Positions 1-8,002 of a stretch of DNA of 64,000 bases are shown here, piece by piece; the stretch's first letter is position 1; every line of letters begins with the position of its first letter. The DNA lies in the NCBI RefSeq assembly GCF_001676385.1, contig NZ_LYVJ01000003.1:309849-373848 (forward strand), read 5' to 3'. The notes under the pieces were generated by a model. The model ran no database searches. It was not told where the DNA came from and saw only the letters and a program-made list of their open reading frames with translations. The stretch comes from Stenotrophomonas maltophilia (GTDB taxonomy: Bacteria; Pseudomonadota; Gammaproteobacteria; Xanthomonadales; Xanthomonadaceae). A program made the translations under genes and the position numbers.

Positions 1-633
1 CAGGCGCTGCAGCGGGTGGCGCTGCACGTTGCGTGCGCGGGCCACCTCGGGCTCATCGCTGCGCGCGAACGAACCCTGCAGCATCGGCGTATCAACCGAT
101 GCCGGTGCGATCACGTTGACCCGGATGTGCTCGTCGGCCAGTTCCAGCGCTGCGGTGCGTGCCAGCGATTCCAGCGCCGCCTTCGAGGCGGCGTAGGCGG
201 CCAGCCCGGGCGTGGCGTAGCGGGCGTTGATCGAGGACAGCAGCACGATGCTGCCGCCCCCCTTCGCGCGCAGGCCGGCCAGCGCATGCCGCATCAACCG
301 GCGCGCGCCCAGCACATTCACTGCATGCACCTGCTGCCACAGCGCGTCATCGTCATCCCAGGTGCCGGCCGGCGGGCACCAGCCGGCGCAGTGGATCAGG
401 GCATCCAGCGGCTGGCCCAGATGCGGCGCCAGCGCGGCATCGACCGCGCCGGCATCGGCCAGGTCGGCTACTGCCTGCGTGGTTGCCGCCGGCACCGGCA
501 TCCGGTCCAACGCCAGCACCGTGGCACCCTGCGCCTGCAGCTGGGTCAGTACCGCCGCGCCGATGCCACTGGCTGCACCGCTGACCCAGACGTGGCGGCC
601 CTGCCATTCGCCCTGCATTGCGTCGTTGCCCAT
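1..633 (-). CDS. SDR family NAD(P)-dependent oxidoreductase (C-terminus cut by window edge)
   Basis: Short-chain dehydrogenase/reductase, likely oxidising or reducing a hydroxyl of a sugar acid or its breakdown product in the cytoplasm. The 211 visible codons stay open to the window edge. They contain the nucleotide-binding glycine motif (SGAASGIG near residues 18-25), the NAG-like HCAGW segment, a catalytic Ser in VLLSSINAR and the Tyr/Lys pair in YAASK. The ATG at 633 lies two bases after the stop of the TonB receptor gene, so the two are almost certainly co-transcribed and translationally coupled. The first glycine motif begins with Ser instead of the usual Thr. The substrate cannot be read from sequence; the neighbouring dehydratase, aldolase-type enzyme and sugar-acid carrier suggest a uronate or aldonate pathway. 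Confidence 0.88.
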   Translation of the reverse strand, partial: MGNDAMQGEWQGRHVWVSGAASGIGAAVLTQLQAQGATVLALDRMPVPAATTQAVADLADAGAVDAALAPHLGQPLDALIHCAGWCPPAGTWDDDDALWQQVHAVNVLGARRLMRHALAGLRAKGGGSIVLLSSINARYATPGLAAYAASKAALESLARTAALELADEHIRVNVIAPASVDTPMLQGSFARSDEPEVARARNVQRHPLQRL

Positions 634-635
634 GC

Positions 636-3308
636 TCAGAACCGGTAGGTGAGGCTGGCCTTGTACGAGCGGCCGAACACCACATTGGTGCGCAGGCCCT
701 CATCGTAGCCGTCGAAGGTGCGCTGCTCGCTGTCCAGCAGGTTGTTGGCTTCCACCTTCAACGACAGGCGGTCGCTGAAATCGTAGCTCATCGACGCCGA
801 CAGGTCCTTGTAGGTGTCGTTGAAGATGCCGGTGGCGGCGCTGGACAGGCCGACCAGGTACTCATCCCGCCAGTTGTAGGCCACGCGGATCCCGAACGGG
901 CCGTTTTCGTAGTATCCGATCAGGTTGGCGTTGTTCTTCGACAGCCCCGGGAAGGTCATCGCGTTGCCGTTGATGTCGGTGATCGGGGTCTCCGAGTCGA
1001 TCCAGGTGTAAGTGGCCACCACCCCGAAGCCCTCGAGCATGCCGCTGAACGGCACCTGCGCCAGCAGCTCCACGCCTTTCACCTTGGCCTTGTCGCCGTT
1101 GATCTTGCGCAGTACCAGGTAGTTGACGTTGTTGTAGGTTTCCGCGCTCTGCCGCTGCACGATGAAGGTCGATACGTCCTTGTAGAACAGGCCGGCCGAG
1201 AGCAGGCCCTGGCCGCCGTAGTACCACTCCAGCGACAGGTCGTACTGGGTGGCCTTGAAGGGATCCAGGTCCGGGGCGCCACCGCTGCCGGTGCCCGGCG
1301 AGGTCTGCACGCCGTTCGCATCGAATACGGCGTTGTTGTTGAGGGTCACGCCATTGTTGAGGTCTTCGGTATTCGGGAAGGCGACCACCTTGGCCGCGCC
1401 GCCGCGCAGCACCAGGCTGTCGGTGATCTGCAGCTTGGCCACGGCCGAGGGCAGTACTTCCCGGTCGTCACGGTCGAAGGTGGACGGAGTAAGCGTGCCG
1501 GTGCCGCTGATCAGGTTGCCGCGCGAGGTCATGTCCCGGCCAACGAAGCGCACGCCGATGTTGCCGCCCAGTGCCATGCCGCCGACATCGGTATCCCAGT
1601 TGAGCTTGGCATAGGCTTCCAGCAGGTCTTCGTCCACCCGGAAGGTGGCCGCATGGGCCTGCGTGGTGTTGCGCGGATCCAGGCACTGCGCGTTCTGCGC
1701 GATCTGCGGCACCGCGCTGAAGCTTTCGCAGCCACCGAAGGTGCTGCGGAACGCCCCCAGGTAGCTGCGTGGCAGGCCGCTGAATTCGCCGGGCAGGAAG
1801 TCGTTGTTGCGGTAGACGCGGATGTACTGTCCCATCTGCGTAACCGGAATACCGCCGGCGGGACGGATGTCGGCCCGCAGCGGGTCCTGCACGCTCTCCA
1901 GCCGGCTGAAGCGCGCGCCGAAATCCAGCGAGCGCAGCGGGCCGTCATCGAAGGCCAGGCTCCAGTCGCTGCGCAGCGCACGCGAGTCGGTCCTGGCGCG
2001 CCAGTCGTTGTCGAACATGATCGTCATGCGCCACTGCGCCGGATCGGTCACGTCCACGCCGCTGACGTTGAAGCTGCCGAAGTTGCCGCTGCGCAGGTCG
2101 AAATCGGTCACCGAGGTCAGCCCCGCCATCGGTGCCAGGCGCATGTAGCGCTGGTCATACTTCGCCGTGGAACGGCCCCAGTCCAGCTCCACCGAGCCGT
2201 CGAGCCTTTCACCGACGCGGAAGCTGGCGCGCAGTGCGCTGGAGAGCGTGTCCGAATCGATGTCGGCGGCCTCGGAGTTGAGCAGCACGGTCCCGGTGGA
2301 ACGGCCGGCCAGCAGGATGTCGTGCTGGGAATAGACTGCATTGCTCAGGCCGGCGGAGGGGTTGAAGGCGATCCAGTAACGGTCGCGCTCGGCCTTCTGC
2401 CTCGAATAGAACGTATCCCAGGTCAGCTCCACACCATCGCTGGGGCGCCATTGCAGCACGGCGCTGACGCCAACCTTGGTGCGGTCATCGTCGATGTTCT
2501 GCGCACGCATGTCGGTGCTGCCGAAGCGGGTGGTGCCCGGGCTGGCCGGGTCGGTGTAGCGGGCATAGCCGGAGAAGGTATCCAGGCCCTGCTGCACCAC
2601 GTTGCGGCGGCCGTAGGTGGCCGAGAGCAGTGCGCCGAAGCGGCGGTCATCGCTGCGCCGCGACACCAGGCCGAAGGCGTTGTGGCCCCAGGCGTCGGCC
2701 ATCTCGTCATAGGTGCCGGCCACGCTCACCACGTTCTGCTCGGCATCACCGGACAACGGCTGGCGGGTATGGATATCGACGATGCCGCCGAGGCCGCCGC
2801 TGAGCTGGTCGGCACCGGCCAGCTTGGTCACTTCCAGCCGCGAGATCAGTTCCGATGGCACCAGCGAGAGCAGGCCATAGGTGGATGTGGCCAGCTGGTC
2901 CAGGCCATTGCCGCCGCGGCCGGTGGCATCGACGATCTGTCGCCCGTTGTACAGCAGGACGTTTTCCTTCAGGCCGCGCACCAGGATGTCGCTGCCCTCG
3001 CCCATGCCGCGCTCCAGCTGCACGCCGGCCACGCGTCCGAGCGATTCGGCCACGTTGGTGTCCGGCAGCTTGCCGATGTCGTCGGCAACGATCGCATCGA
3101 CGATCTGGGCCGAGTCGCGTTTCAGATCGCGCGAGGCCTCCAGGCTGCCGCGGATGCCCACGACGCTGACCGCGTCCAGGGTCTGCGCCTGCTGCTGGCC
3201 TTCGCTGCCGGGGGTGGCCGGGGTCGTGTCCTGCGCTGATGCCAGTACGGGCATCAGCAGACAGGTTCCCAGAGCGGTGAACAAGGTCGAACGTGGAAAA
3301 CGATGCAT
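636..3308 (-). CDS. TonB-dependent receptor
   Basis: Outer-membrane active transporter, 890 residues. Residues 1-26 form a signal peptide ending in VLASAQ. A TonB-box-like stretch (TLDAVSVVG, 43-51) is followed by a plug domain with the DIGKLPDTNVAES signature common in Xanthomonadaceae receptors. The long beta-barrel ends in SLTYRF with the C-terminal aromatic outer-membrane signal. The ATG at 3308 was preferred over an upstream in-frame start because it begins the signal peptide and has a GAGGG ribosome-binding site. It heads an operon with the SDR gene and diverges from the DapA-like/enolase operon. Context suggests it imports a sugar acid or oligosaccharide rather than iron: no ferric regulator, Fur-like box or siderophore gene is visible nearby. 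The ligand is inferred. Confidence 0.93.
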   Translation of the reverse strand: MHRFPRSTLFTALGTCLLMPVLASAQDTTPATPGSEGQQQAQTLDAVSVVGIRGSLEASRDLKRDSAQIVDAIVADDIGKLPDTNVAESLGRVAGVQLERGMGEGSDILVRGLKENVLLYNGRQIVDATGRGGNGLDQLATSTYGLLSLVPSELISRLEVTKLAGADQLSGGLGGIVDIHTRQPLSGDAEQNVVSVAGTYDEMADAWGHNAFGLVSRRSDDRRFGALLSATYGRRNVVQQGLDTFSGYARYTDPASPGTTRFGSTDMRAQNIDDDRTKVGVSAVLQWRPSDGVELTWDTFYSRQKAERDRYWIAFNPSAGLSNAVYSQHDILLAGRSTGTVLLNSEAADIDSDTLSSALRASFRVGERLDGSVELDWGRSTAKYDQRYMRLAPMAGLTSVTDFDLRSGNFGSFNVSGVDVTDPAQWRMTIMFDNDWRARTDSRALRSDWSLAFDDGPLRSLDFGARFSRLESVQDPLRADIRPAGGIPVTQMGQYIRVYRNNDFLPGEFSGLPRSYLGAFRSTFGGCESFSAVPQIAQNAQCLDPRNTTQAHAATFRVDEDLLEAYAKLNWDTDVGGMALGGNIGVRFVGRDMTSRGNLISGTGTLTPSTFDRDDREVLPSAVAKLQITDSLVLRGGAAKVVAFPNTEDLNNGVTLNNNAVFDANGVQTSPGTGSGGAPDLDPFKATQYDLSLEWYYGGQGLLSAGLFYKDVSTFIVQRQSAETYNNVNYLVLRKINGDKAKVKGVELLAQVPFSGMLEGFGVVATYTWIDSETPITDINGNAMTFPGLSKNNANLIGYYENGPFGIRVAYNWRDEYLVGLSSAATGIFNDTYKDLSASMSYDFSDRLSLKVEANNLLDSEQRTFDGYDEGLRTNVVFGRSYKASLTYRF

Positions 3309-3604
3309 GGATCGGGCCCTCTCCCAAGGTTGGGATCCAGGTGGCACCGACCGGAGCCGGCACGGACCCCCGGTCCGCTGCTGCGCCCCACCCCGCCTGC
3401 CGAACTGCCACCTGGATCCAGCGCTTTTCCGGTCGTTGCTGCTGCACTGCGACTTGGCAGTGATGTAGCTAATATAGCAATATGATTGAGCCGCGCACGC
3501 TGCATTGCAGCGAAGAAGTACGGTTCCTTCGCGGTGAAGGCGGGAACCTCCCTCTCATTGTGTTGCTAAAACAAGCACACCCTATCCAACAAGGACCCGG
3601 CGCA
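3309..3604. promoter_or_regulatory. Divergent promoter region of the sugar-acid locus
   Basis: This gap of 296 bases separates the TonB receptor (minus) from the DapA-like gene (plus). On the receptor side it holds a perfect 14-bp inverted repeat (arms 3333-3346 and 3406-3419) and a small palindrome TCCCAAGGTTGGGA (3322-3335) just upstream of the ribosome-binding site. At 3466-3480 is an operator-like sequence resembling the one before the MFS gene. A weaker TTGCTAAAACAAGCA lies at 3563-3577, close to the plus-strand start. No reading frame here looks real. Confidence 0.6.
3466..3480. promoter_or_regulatory. Candidate IclR-type operator
   Basis: Read on the minus strand the site is TTGCTATATTAGCTA. 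It matches 12 of 15 positions of TTGCTATTGTAGCAA at 7113-7127 in front of the MFS gene. Its placement midway between the divergent receptor and enzyme operons would let one regulator control both. Assignment to the IclR-family gene at 7166-7885 is inferred from proximity and repetition only. Confidence 0.5.
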
Positions 3605-4537
3605 ATGGCCGCTCTGCAAGGTGTCTTCCCGATTCTTCCCACGATCTTCGATGCCCAGGGCGCGGTGGACGAAGCCGGTACCCACGGGGTGTTCGAGTAC
3701 CTGCTCGCGGCCGGCGCCGCCGGTGTGGTGTTCCCCGGCCTGGCCAGCGAGTACGACATGCTGGACGTGGAGGAGCGGCTGCACCTGACGGCCTGCATCG
3801 GCCGCTGGAACCACGGGCGCGTGCCGTTCATCGTTGGTGGCAGCGCCAGGACGCTGGACGATGCGGTGCGCCTGACCCGTGCCGGCGGCGAAGCGGGTGC
3901 GGCTGCCGCGATGGTGCTGACCCCGCATGCGCTGGCTGGCGACAGCGAGGGCATGGCGGCGTTCTTCACCCGCCTGGGCGCGGAATCGGGCGTGCCGATC
4001 ATGCTGCAGAACGCGCCGCCCCCCATGGGCGTGGGGCTCGGCGTGGACGCGCTGCTGGCCCTGGCCACGCAGGTGCCGGCCATTGCCTACGTCAAGGAAG
4101 AAACGATGCCGTCGGGGCATCGCATCACCGCGTTGTCCGAGCGTGCCGGCGGTGCCGTGCAGGCGGTGTTCGGTGGTGCCGGCGCGCGCTACGTGCTGGA
4201 CGAGCTGGCGCGGGGTGCGGTGGGCACCATGCCGGCCTGCGAGATCACCGAAGTGCACGTGGCGATGCTGGCCGCGCACGCCGCCGGTGACCATGAGCAC
4301 GCGCGCGTGCTGTTCGAGCGCACGCTGCCCCTGCTGAGCATGCAGGCGGTGTTCCGCTGGCGGCTGACCAAGGCCGTGCTGCTGCGCCGGGGCATCATCG
4401 AATGCGAGCACGTGCGTGCACCCGGCCCGGCCCTGGATGCCTGGGACCGCCGCGAACTGGATACCCTGTTGGCCCGCATCGCCGACCTGCTGCCACTGGA
4501 CGTGGTGCCCGGCCGCCCACAACGGAATCCCGCATGA
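3605..4537 (+). CDS. Dihydrodipicolinate synthase/N-acetylneuraminate lyase family protein
   Basis: Class I (Schiff-base) aldolase/dehydratase fold, 310 residues, the usual family length. Lys164 in AYVKEE is the expected imine-forming lysine, and the substrate-carboxylate loop is GLASEYDML (45-53). The tyrosine that normally acts as proton relay (YYN.P in true DapA) is replaced: the segment here reads MLQNAPPP (133-140). That argues against lysine biosynthesis and for a catabolic keto-acid lyase or dehydratase, for example on a 2-keto-3-deoxy sugar acid. The start ATG at 3605 follows an AAGGA ribosome-binding site; an in-frame ATG 123 bases upstream would add a non-homologous tail. The stop overlaps the next start (ATGA), so it is coupled to the enolase-superfamily gene. 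Confidence 0.88.
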   Translation: MAALQGVFPILPTIFDAQGAVDEAGTHGVFEYLLAAGAAGVVFPGLASEYDMLDVEERLHLTACIGRWNHGRVPFIVGGSARTLDDAVRLTRAGGEAGAAAAMVLTPHALAGDSEGMAAFFTRLGAESGVPIMLQNAPPPMGVGLGVDALLALATQVPAIAYVKEETMPSGHRITALSERAGGAVQAVFGGAGARYVLDELARGAVGTMPACEITEVHVAMLAAHAAGDHEHARVLFERTLPLLSMQAVFRWRLTKAVLLRRGIIECEHVRAPGPALDAWDRRELDTLLARIADLLPLDVVPGRPQRNPA

Positions 4538-5703
4538 GTGCCGTCATCCGCGTCGAGACGTTCATCCTCACGGTACCGCGCAGCACGCCCTACCTGGGAC
4601 CGCTGGGCGCGGGCGAACGGGTGAACGGGCGTGGCTACCTGGTACGCAGGGGCAACGGCACGCTGTACCCGACCGTGGACCGCTCGGTGCTGGTGCGGGT
4701 GACCACCGCCGACGGCGCCGTGGGCTGGGGCGAGACGTATGGCATCTGCGCACCGCGCGCCACCTGCGAGATCGTCAACGATCTGCTGGCACCGGAGCTG
4801 CTGGGACGCGAGCCGGAAGACGTCGAGGCGATCTGGGACGACCTGTACGGCCTGATGCGCGTGCGGGGCTGCGGCAGCGGGTTCCATACCGATGCCATCG
4901 CCGCGCTGGACATTGCCCTCTGGGACCTGCGCGCGCGTGCGGCAGGCCAGCCGCTGTGGTCGCTGCTCGGTGAGCGGCGCCATGACAGCATCGCCGGCTA
5001 CGTGTCCGGCCTGCCCGCAGCCACGCTGGCGGAAAAGGTGGCGATGGCGCGCACGTTCCAGCGGCAGGGCCATACCGCCTTCAAGGTGCATGCGGTGGTC
5101 AGTCACGAGGGCATCGCCGAGGAGATGGCGGCGCTGCGCCAGGCGCTGGGCGCAGAGGCCCAGCTGATGGTGGACCTGCACTGGAAGTTTGATCTGGAAG
5201 GTGCGCTGCGGCTGGCCCGCCAGCTGCAATCCGTGGGTCTGACCTTCATCGAGGCGCCGTTGAAGCCGGAAGACGTGCCTGGGCTGATAGCGCTGGGCCA
5301 GCAGAGCCCGATCCCGGTTGCCGCAGGCGAGGAGTGGCCGACAGACTACGTGGCCCGACCGCGCCTGCAAGGCGGCAGCCTGGCCTATGTGCAGCCGGAG
5401 ATGGGCCACACCGGCATCACCCAGTTCCTGCGCATCGCACGCCTGGCAGCAGCCCACGGCGTGCAGGTGGCACCGCACGCCACCATCGGCGGTGGCATCT
5501 TCATGGCCGCCAGCCTGCACGCGTCGGCGGTGATCGACGGGCTGTGGCGGCACGAGTGGCAACACTCGATCTTCTCGCGCTCGGTGCAGATGCTGGACAC
5601 CGACATGGCCTATGCGCAGGATGGCTATCGACTGCCCACTGGACCCGGCCTGGGCGCAGTACCCAACGCCTCGTTCTGGCAACACGCCGAAGCCGTGGCC
5701 TGA
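4534..5703 (+). CDS. Enolase-superfamily (mandelate racemase/muconate lactonizing type) dehydratase
   Basis: Cytoplasmic metal-dependent enzyme, 389 residues, probably dehydrating a sugar acid to a 2-keto-3-deoxy acid. The three metal ligands are visible as Asp214 (VDLHW), Glu240 (FIEAP) and Glu266 or 267 (AAGEEW), and a catalytic histidine sits at 315 (APHATIGGG). Two positions deviate from typical mandelate-racemase subgroup members. The KxK motif at the end of the second barrel strand is K184-V-H186, and the Asp of the His-Asp dyad appears as Glu289 (QPEMG). It overlaps the DapA-like gene by four bases, consistent with consecutive steps. The His after the first Asp resembles galactonate-dehydratase-like members, but I cannot name the substrate. 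Confidence 0.88.
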   Translation: MSAVIRVETFILTVPRSTPYLGPLGAGERVNGRGYLVRRGNGTLYPTVDRSVLVRVTTADGAVGWGETYGICAPRATCEIVNDLLAPELLGREPEDVEAIWDDLYGLMRVRGCGSGFHTDAIAALDIALWDLRARAAGQPLWSLLGERRHDSIAGYVSGLPAATLAEKVAMARTFQRQGHTAFKVHAVVSHEGIAEEMAALRQALGAEAQLMVDLHWKFDLEGALRLARQLQSVGLTFIEAPLKPEDVPGLIALGQQSPIPVAAGEEWPTDYVARPRLQGGSLAYVQPEMGHTGITQFLRIARLAAAHGVQVAPHATIGGGIFMAASLHASAVIDGLWRHEWQHSIFSRSVQMLDTDMAYAQDGYRLPTGPGLGAVPNASFWQHAEAVA

Positions 5704-5728
5704 CCAGGCCTGGCCCGGCCTGCGCAGC

Positions 5729-5744
5729 GTCGAGCCTGCTCGAC
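5729..5744. repeat. Small hairpin between convergent genes
   Basis: GTCGAG-CCTG-CTCGAC is a perfect 6-bp stem in the 71-bp gap between the enolase-superfamily gene and the convergent MFS gene. It has no T-tract, so termination is possible but not evident. A GTCGAGC-containing, CTCTAC-ending stretch follows at 5757-5775 and may be a decayed GTAG palindrome. Confidence 0.35.
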
Positions 5745-5774
5745 TGCGGGAAGGCGGTCGAGCATCGCCCGACT

Positions 5775-7067
5775 CTACAAAGGCGGGCCGACCAGCGTCA
5801 GCGGCGAACGCCGCGCCTGGCGCAGCGCGATCCACGCCAGCACCACGGCAATGGGGTGCAGTACCGCCATCAGCACGAACGCGCGGTCGAAGTTGCCACC
5901 GGCCACCAGATGCCCCACCACCTGGGCCGAGACCATGCCACCCAATGCGCTGCCGCAGCCCACCAACCCCGCCACCGACGCGATGTAGCGCGACGGGAAC
6001 AGGTCCACCGTCATCGTGGTCAGGTTGATCTGATAGGTGAGGTGGGCAAACGTCACCAGGCAGGCCAGCCCCAGCAGCACCGGAATGGGCGGGTGCAGGG
6101 CGACGAAGAGGCCGACCGGTGCCAGGCACGCCGCGCCGATCATCGTCCGCAGGCGGGCCCGCACCGGGTCCATGCCGCGCTTCACCAGGCGGCCGGAAAT
6201 CAGGCCACCGCCCACGCTGCCGATGTCAGCCGCTACGTAGACGATCCACGCCAGCGACGCGACCGCCATCAGGCTCATGCCGCGTGCATCGCCGAGGTAC
6301 TTGGGGAACCAGAACAGATAGAAGTACCAGACCGGGTCAGCCACGGCGCGCGAGGCGACCAGCGCCCATACCGTGCGGTCGCGTGCCAACTTCCCCCAGA
6401 CACCCTTCATGCCCGGCGGCGGCGGCGCGGGAACCGGCTGCGCGACGGGCATCGCTGCATTGCTCGCCGCTGACGCGGTGGCCTGCGTGCCGGCGCCGCG
6501 CGGGTAGGCCCACCACCAGCCGATCATCCACACCAGGCCGGCGGCGCCGGTGATCCAGAACGCCGCACGCCAACCATGGGCAAGGGCGATACCGCCGATC
6601 AGCGGCGGCGCCAGGGTGGCGCCGATCATCGCGCCTGCGGTGTACAGTCCCAGGGCAAGGCCGCGTTGGCGCGGCGGGAACTGTTCGGACACCACCTTGG
6701 TGCCGACGGTATAGTTGCCCGGCTCACCCAGGCCCAGCGCGAAACGCGCAGCACCCAGTTCCAGTGCGCTGCGCACGAAGCCGGTGGCGATGTTGGCAAG
6801 CGACCACCAGCCCACGAACAGCAGCAGCGCCACCCGCGCGCCCAGCCAGTCGGTGATGCGACCGGCCATGACGTAGGCGGCGGCATAGGCGAACAGGAAG
6901 ACCTGCACCACCCGCGCGTACTCGAGATCGGACAAGCCCAGGTCGGCCTGGATGGTCGTCGCCAGGATCGACAGCGCCTGCCGGTCCAGGTAGTTGATGA
7001 CGGTGGAAAAGAACAGCAGCCCCAGCAGGATCCACTTGGTCTTGCCCGACCCGCTCACGCGTTCCAC
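5775..7067 (-). CDS. MFS transporter, anion:cation symporter (hexuronate-transporter-like)
   Basis: Inner-membrane carrier of 430 residues with about twelve hydrophobic segments. The first, ILLGLLFFSTVINYLDRQALS, carries the INYLDR signature of the anion:cation symporter branch (ExuT/GudP-like). The cytoplasmic 2-3 loop GRITDWLGARV is the MFS signature. A Pro/Ala-rich central loop joins the two halves. It lies 98 bp downstream of the IclR-family gene, with an operator-like palindrome at 7109-7131 in the gap, so it probably has its own regulated promoter. Together with the receptor it gives a complete import route (outer then inner membrane) for an organic anion such as a sugar acid. The substrate is inferred. 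Confidence 0.9.
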   Translation of the reverse strand: MERVSGSGKTKWILLGLLFFSTVINYLDRQALSILATTIQADLGLSDLEYARVVQVFLFAYAAAYVMAGRITDWLGARVALLLFVGWWSLANIATGFVRSALELGAARFALGLGEPGNYTVGTKVVSEQFPPRQRGLALGLYTAGAMIGATLAPPLIGGIALAHGWRAAFWITGAAGLVWMIGWWWAYPRGAGTQATASAASNAAMPVAQPVPAPPPPGMKGVWGKLARDRTVWALVASRAVADPVWYFYLFWFPKYLGDARGMSLMAVASLAWIVYVAADIGSVGGGLISGRLVKRGMDPVRARLRTMIGAACLAPVGLFVALHPPIPVLLGLACLVTFAHLTYQINLTTMTVDLFPSRYIASVAGLVGCGSALGGMVSAQVVGHLVAGGNFDRAFVLMAVLHPIAVVLAWIALRQARRSPLTLVGPPL

Positions 7068-7108
7068 CGCTTGGCCATCGACAACGCCTCCCCATTGGAA
7101 GGCTGCAA

Positions 7109-7131
7109 CCTATTGCTATTGTAGCAACAGG
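7109..7131. promoter_or_regulatory. Palindromic operator candidate before the MFS gene
   Basis: The core TTGCTA-TTG-TAGCAA (7113-7127) is a perfect 6-bp inverted repeat, extended by CCT/AGG on the flanks so that 9 of 11 arm positions pair. It is centred about 50 bp before the MFS ATG (7067). A related sequence occurs at 3466-3480 and a half-site AATAGCAACA at 7923-7932 upstream of the IclR gene. This is a plausible binding site for that regulator. Confidence 0.6.
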
Positions 7132-7165
7132 TCAAGTCGCACTGCGGCAGCCCCCACCGGCACCC

Positions 7166-7885
7166 TCAGCCGATCTCCGCCGCCGCCGCGCGCAGCGCCG
7201 CCACGAGTTCGTCGGTGGCCGATTCGGGAATCCAGCCGGACATGGCAATGCCGGCGTGGACCGGGTCGCCCATGGCGATGGCGACGATGTGGTGGTCGCG
7301 TTCGTCGGCGACATGGACCCGGGCATGACCCTGCGCGCGGGTCACTGCCAGGGTCGCCAGCAACTGGTCGATACCCTCGGGAAACATCGGGATCGGCTTA
7401 TCCTGGTAGATCTCGCGCACCTCGTCATCGCTCAGCTGGGCCAGCAGCACGATACCGATGCCGCTGGTGGTGGCCGGCAGCAGGCCGATGCGGCCCAGGC
7501 CCCGCGCCGCCTCGATGCCTGGCGGCGCATGGAACAGGTAGCTGACGCTGTCGTTCCACAGCACGCCCAGCGCCACCGTGTGGCCGAAGCGGCGCAGGCT
7601 TTCCAGCACCGGCAGCGCGCGGCGGATCAGCCCGGAGGCGAACAGGCTCTGTGCGGCCAGCACGTGCATGCCCGGGCCGGCCGTGTACTTGCGGTCGGCG
7701 GTCTGTCGTGCGATGCCCAGGTAGGCCAGGGTCTTGAGCAGGCGGTTGACCCGCGTCGGGTTGGCGTCGAGCTGGCGGGCCAGTTCACGGCAACCGACCG
7801 GTTCGGGCGACGACGCCAGCGCCTGCAGGGTGGCGATGCCATCGATCAGGCTCTGGTTGGGCTGGGCATTGGGCTTGGTTCGCAT
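7166..7885 (-). CDS. IclR family transcriptional regulator
   Basis: DNA-binding regulator of 239 residues, close to the family norm of about 250. An N-terminal winged helix-turn-helix (about residues 10-70: ALASSPEPVGCRELARQLDANPTRVNRLLKTL region) is followed by the effector-binding domain (about 85-235), with TSGIGIVLLAQL matching the conserved TGIGRA-like ligand-pocket segment. It lies upstream of the MFS gene on the same strand. Members of this family typically control uptake and degradation of aromatic or sugar acids, so it probably regulates the surrounding receptor, enzyme and carrier genes through the TTGCTA..TAGCAA sites. Confidence 0.9.
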   Translation of the reverse strand: MRTKPNAQPNQSLIDGIATLQALASSPEPVGCRELARQLDANPTRVNRLLKTLAYLGIARQTADRKYTAGPGMHVLAAQSLFASGLIRRALPVLESLRRFGHTVALGVLWNDSVSYLFHAPPGIEAARGLGRIGLLPATTSGIGIVLLAQLSDDEVREIYQDKPIPMFPEGIDQLLATLAVTRAQGHARVHVADERDHHIVAIAMGDPVHAGIAMSGWIPESATDELVAALRAAAAEIG

Positions 7886-8002
7886 GCGGGAAGCGTACTA
7901 AGCGGCCCCGCGCAATGCCACCAATAGCAACACGCAGACCCGTTCGCACGGCCTTCTGCGAGCCGCGGCGATACTGGCGCCCCCCACCCGCGAAGGCCCC
8001 CG

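Noticed and set aside
618..3239. Long plus-strand open frame of 873 codons opposite the TonB receptor
   Set aside because: High-GC shadow of the receptor: no ribosome-binding site, Arg/Ala/His-rich low-complexity translation and no recognisable domain. Similar long antisense frames at 14274-16625, 32411-34102, 38505-40343 and 43600-45081 were rejected for the same reason.
3482..3604. N-terminal extension of the DapA-like protein from ATG 3482
   Set aside because: The extra 41 residues show no family similarity and cover the operator region; ATG 3605 has the ribosome-binding site.
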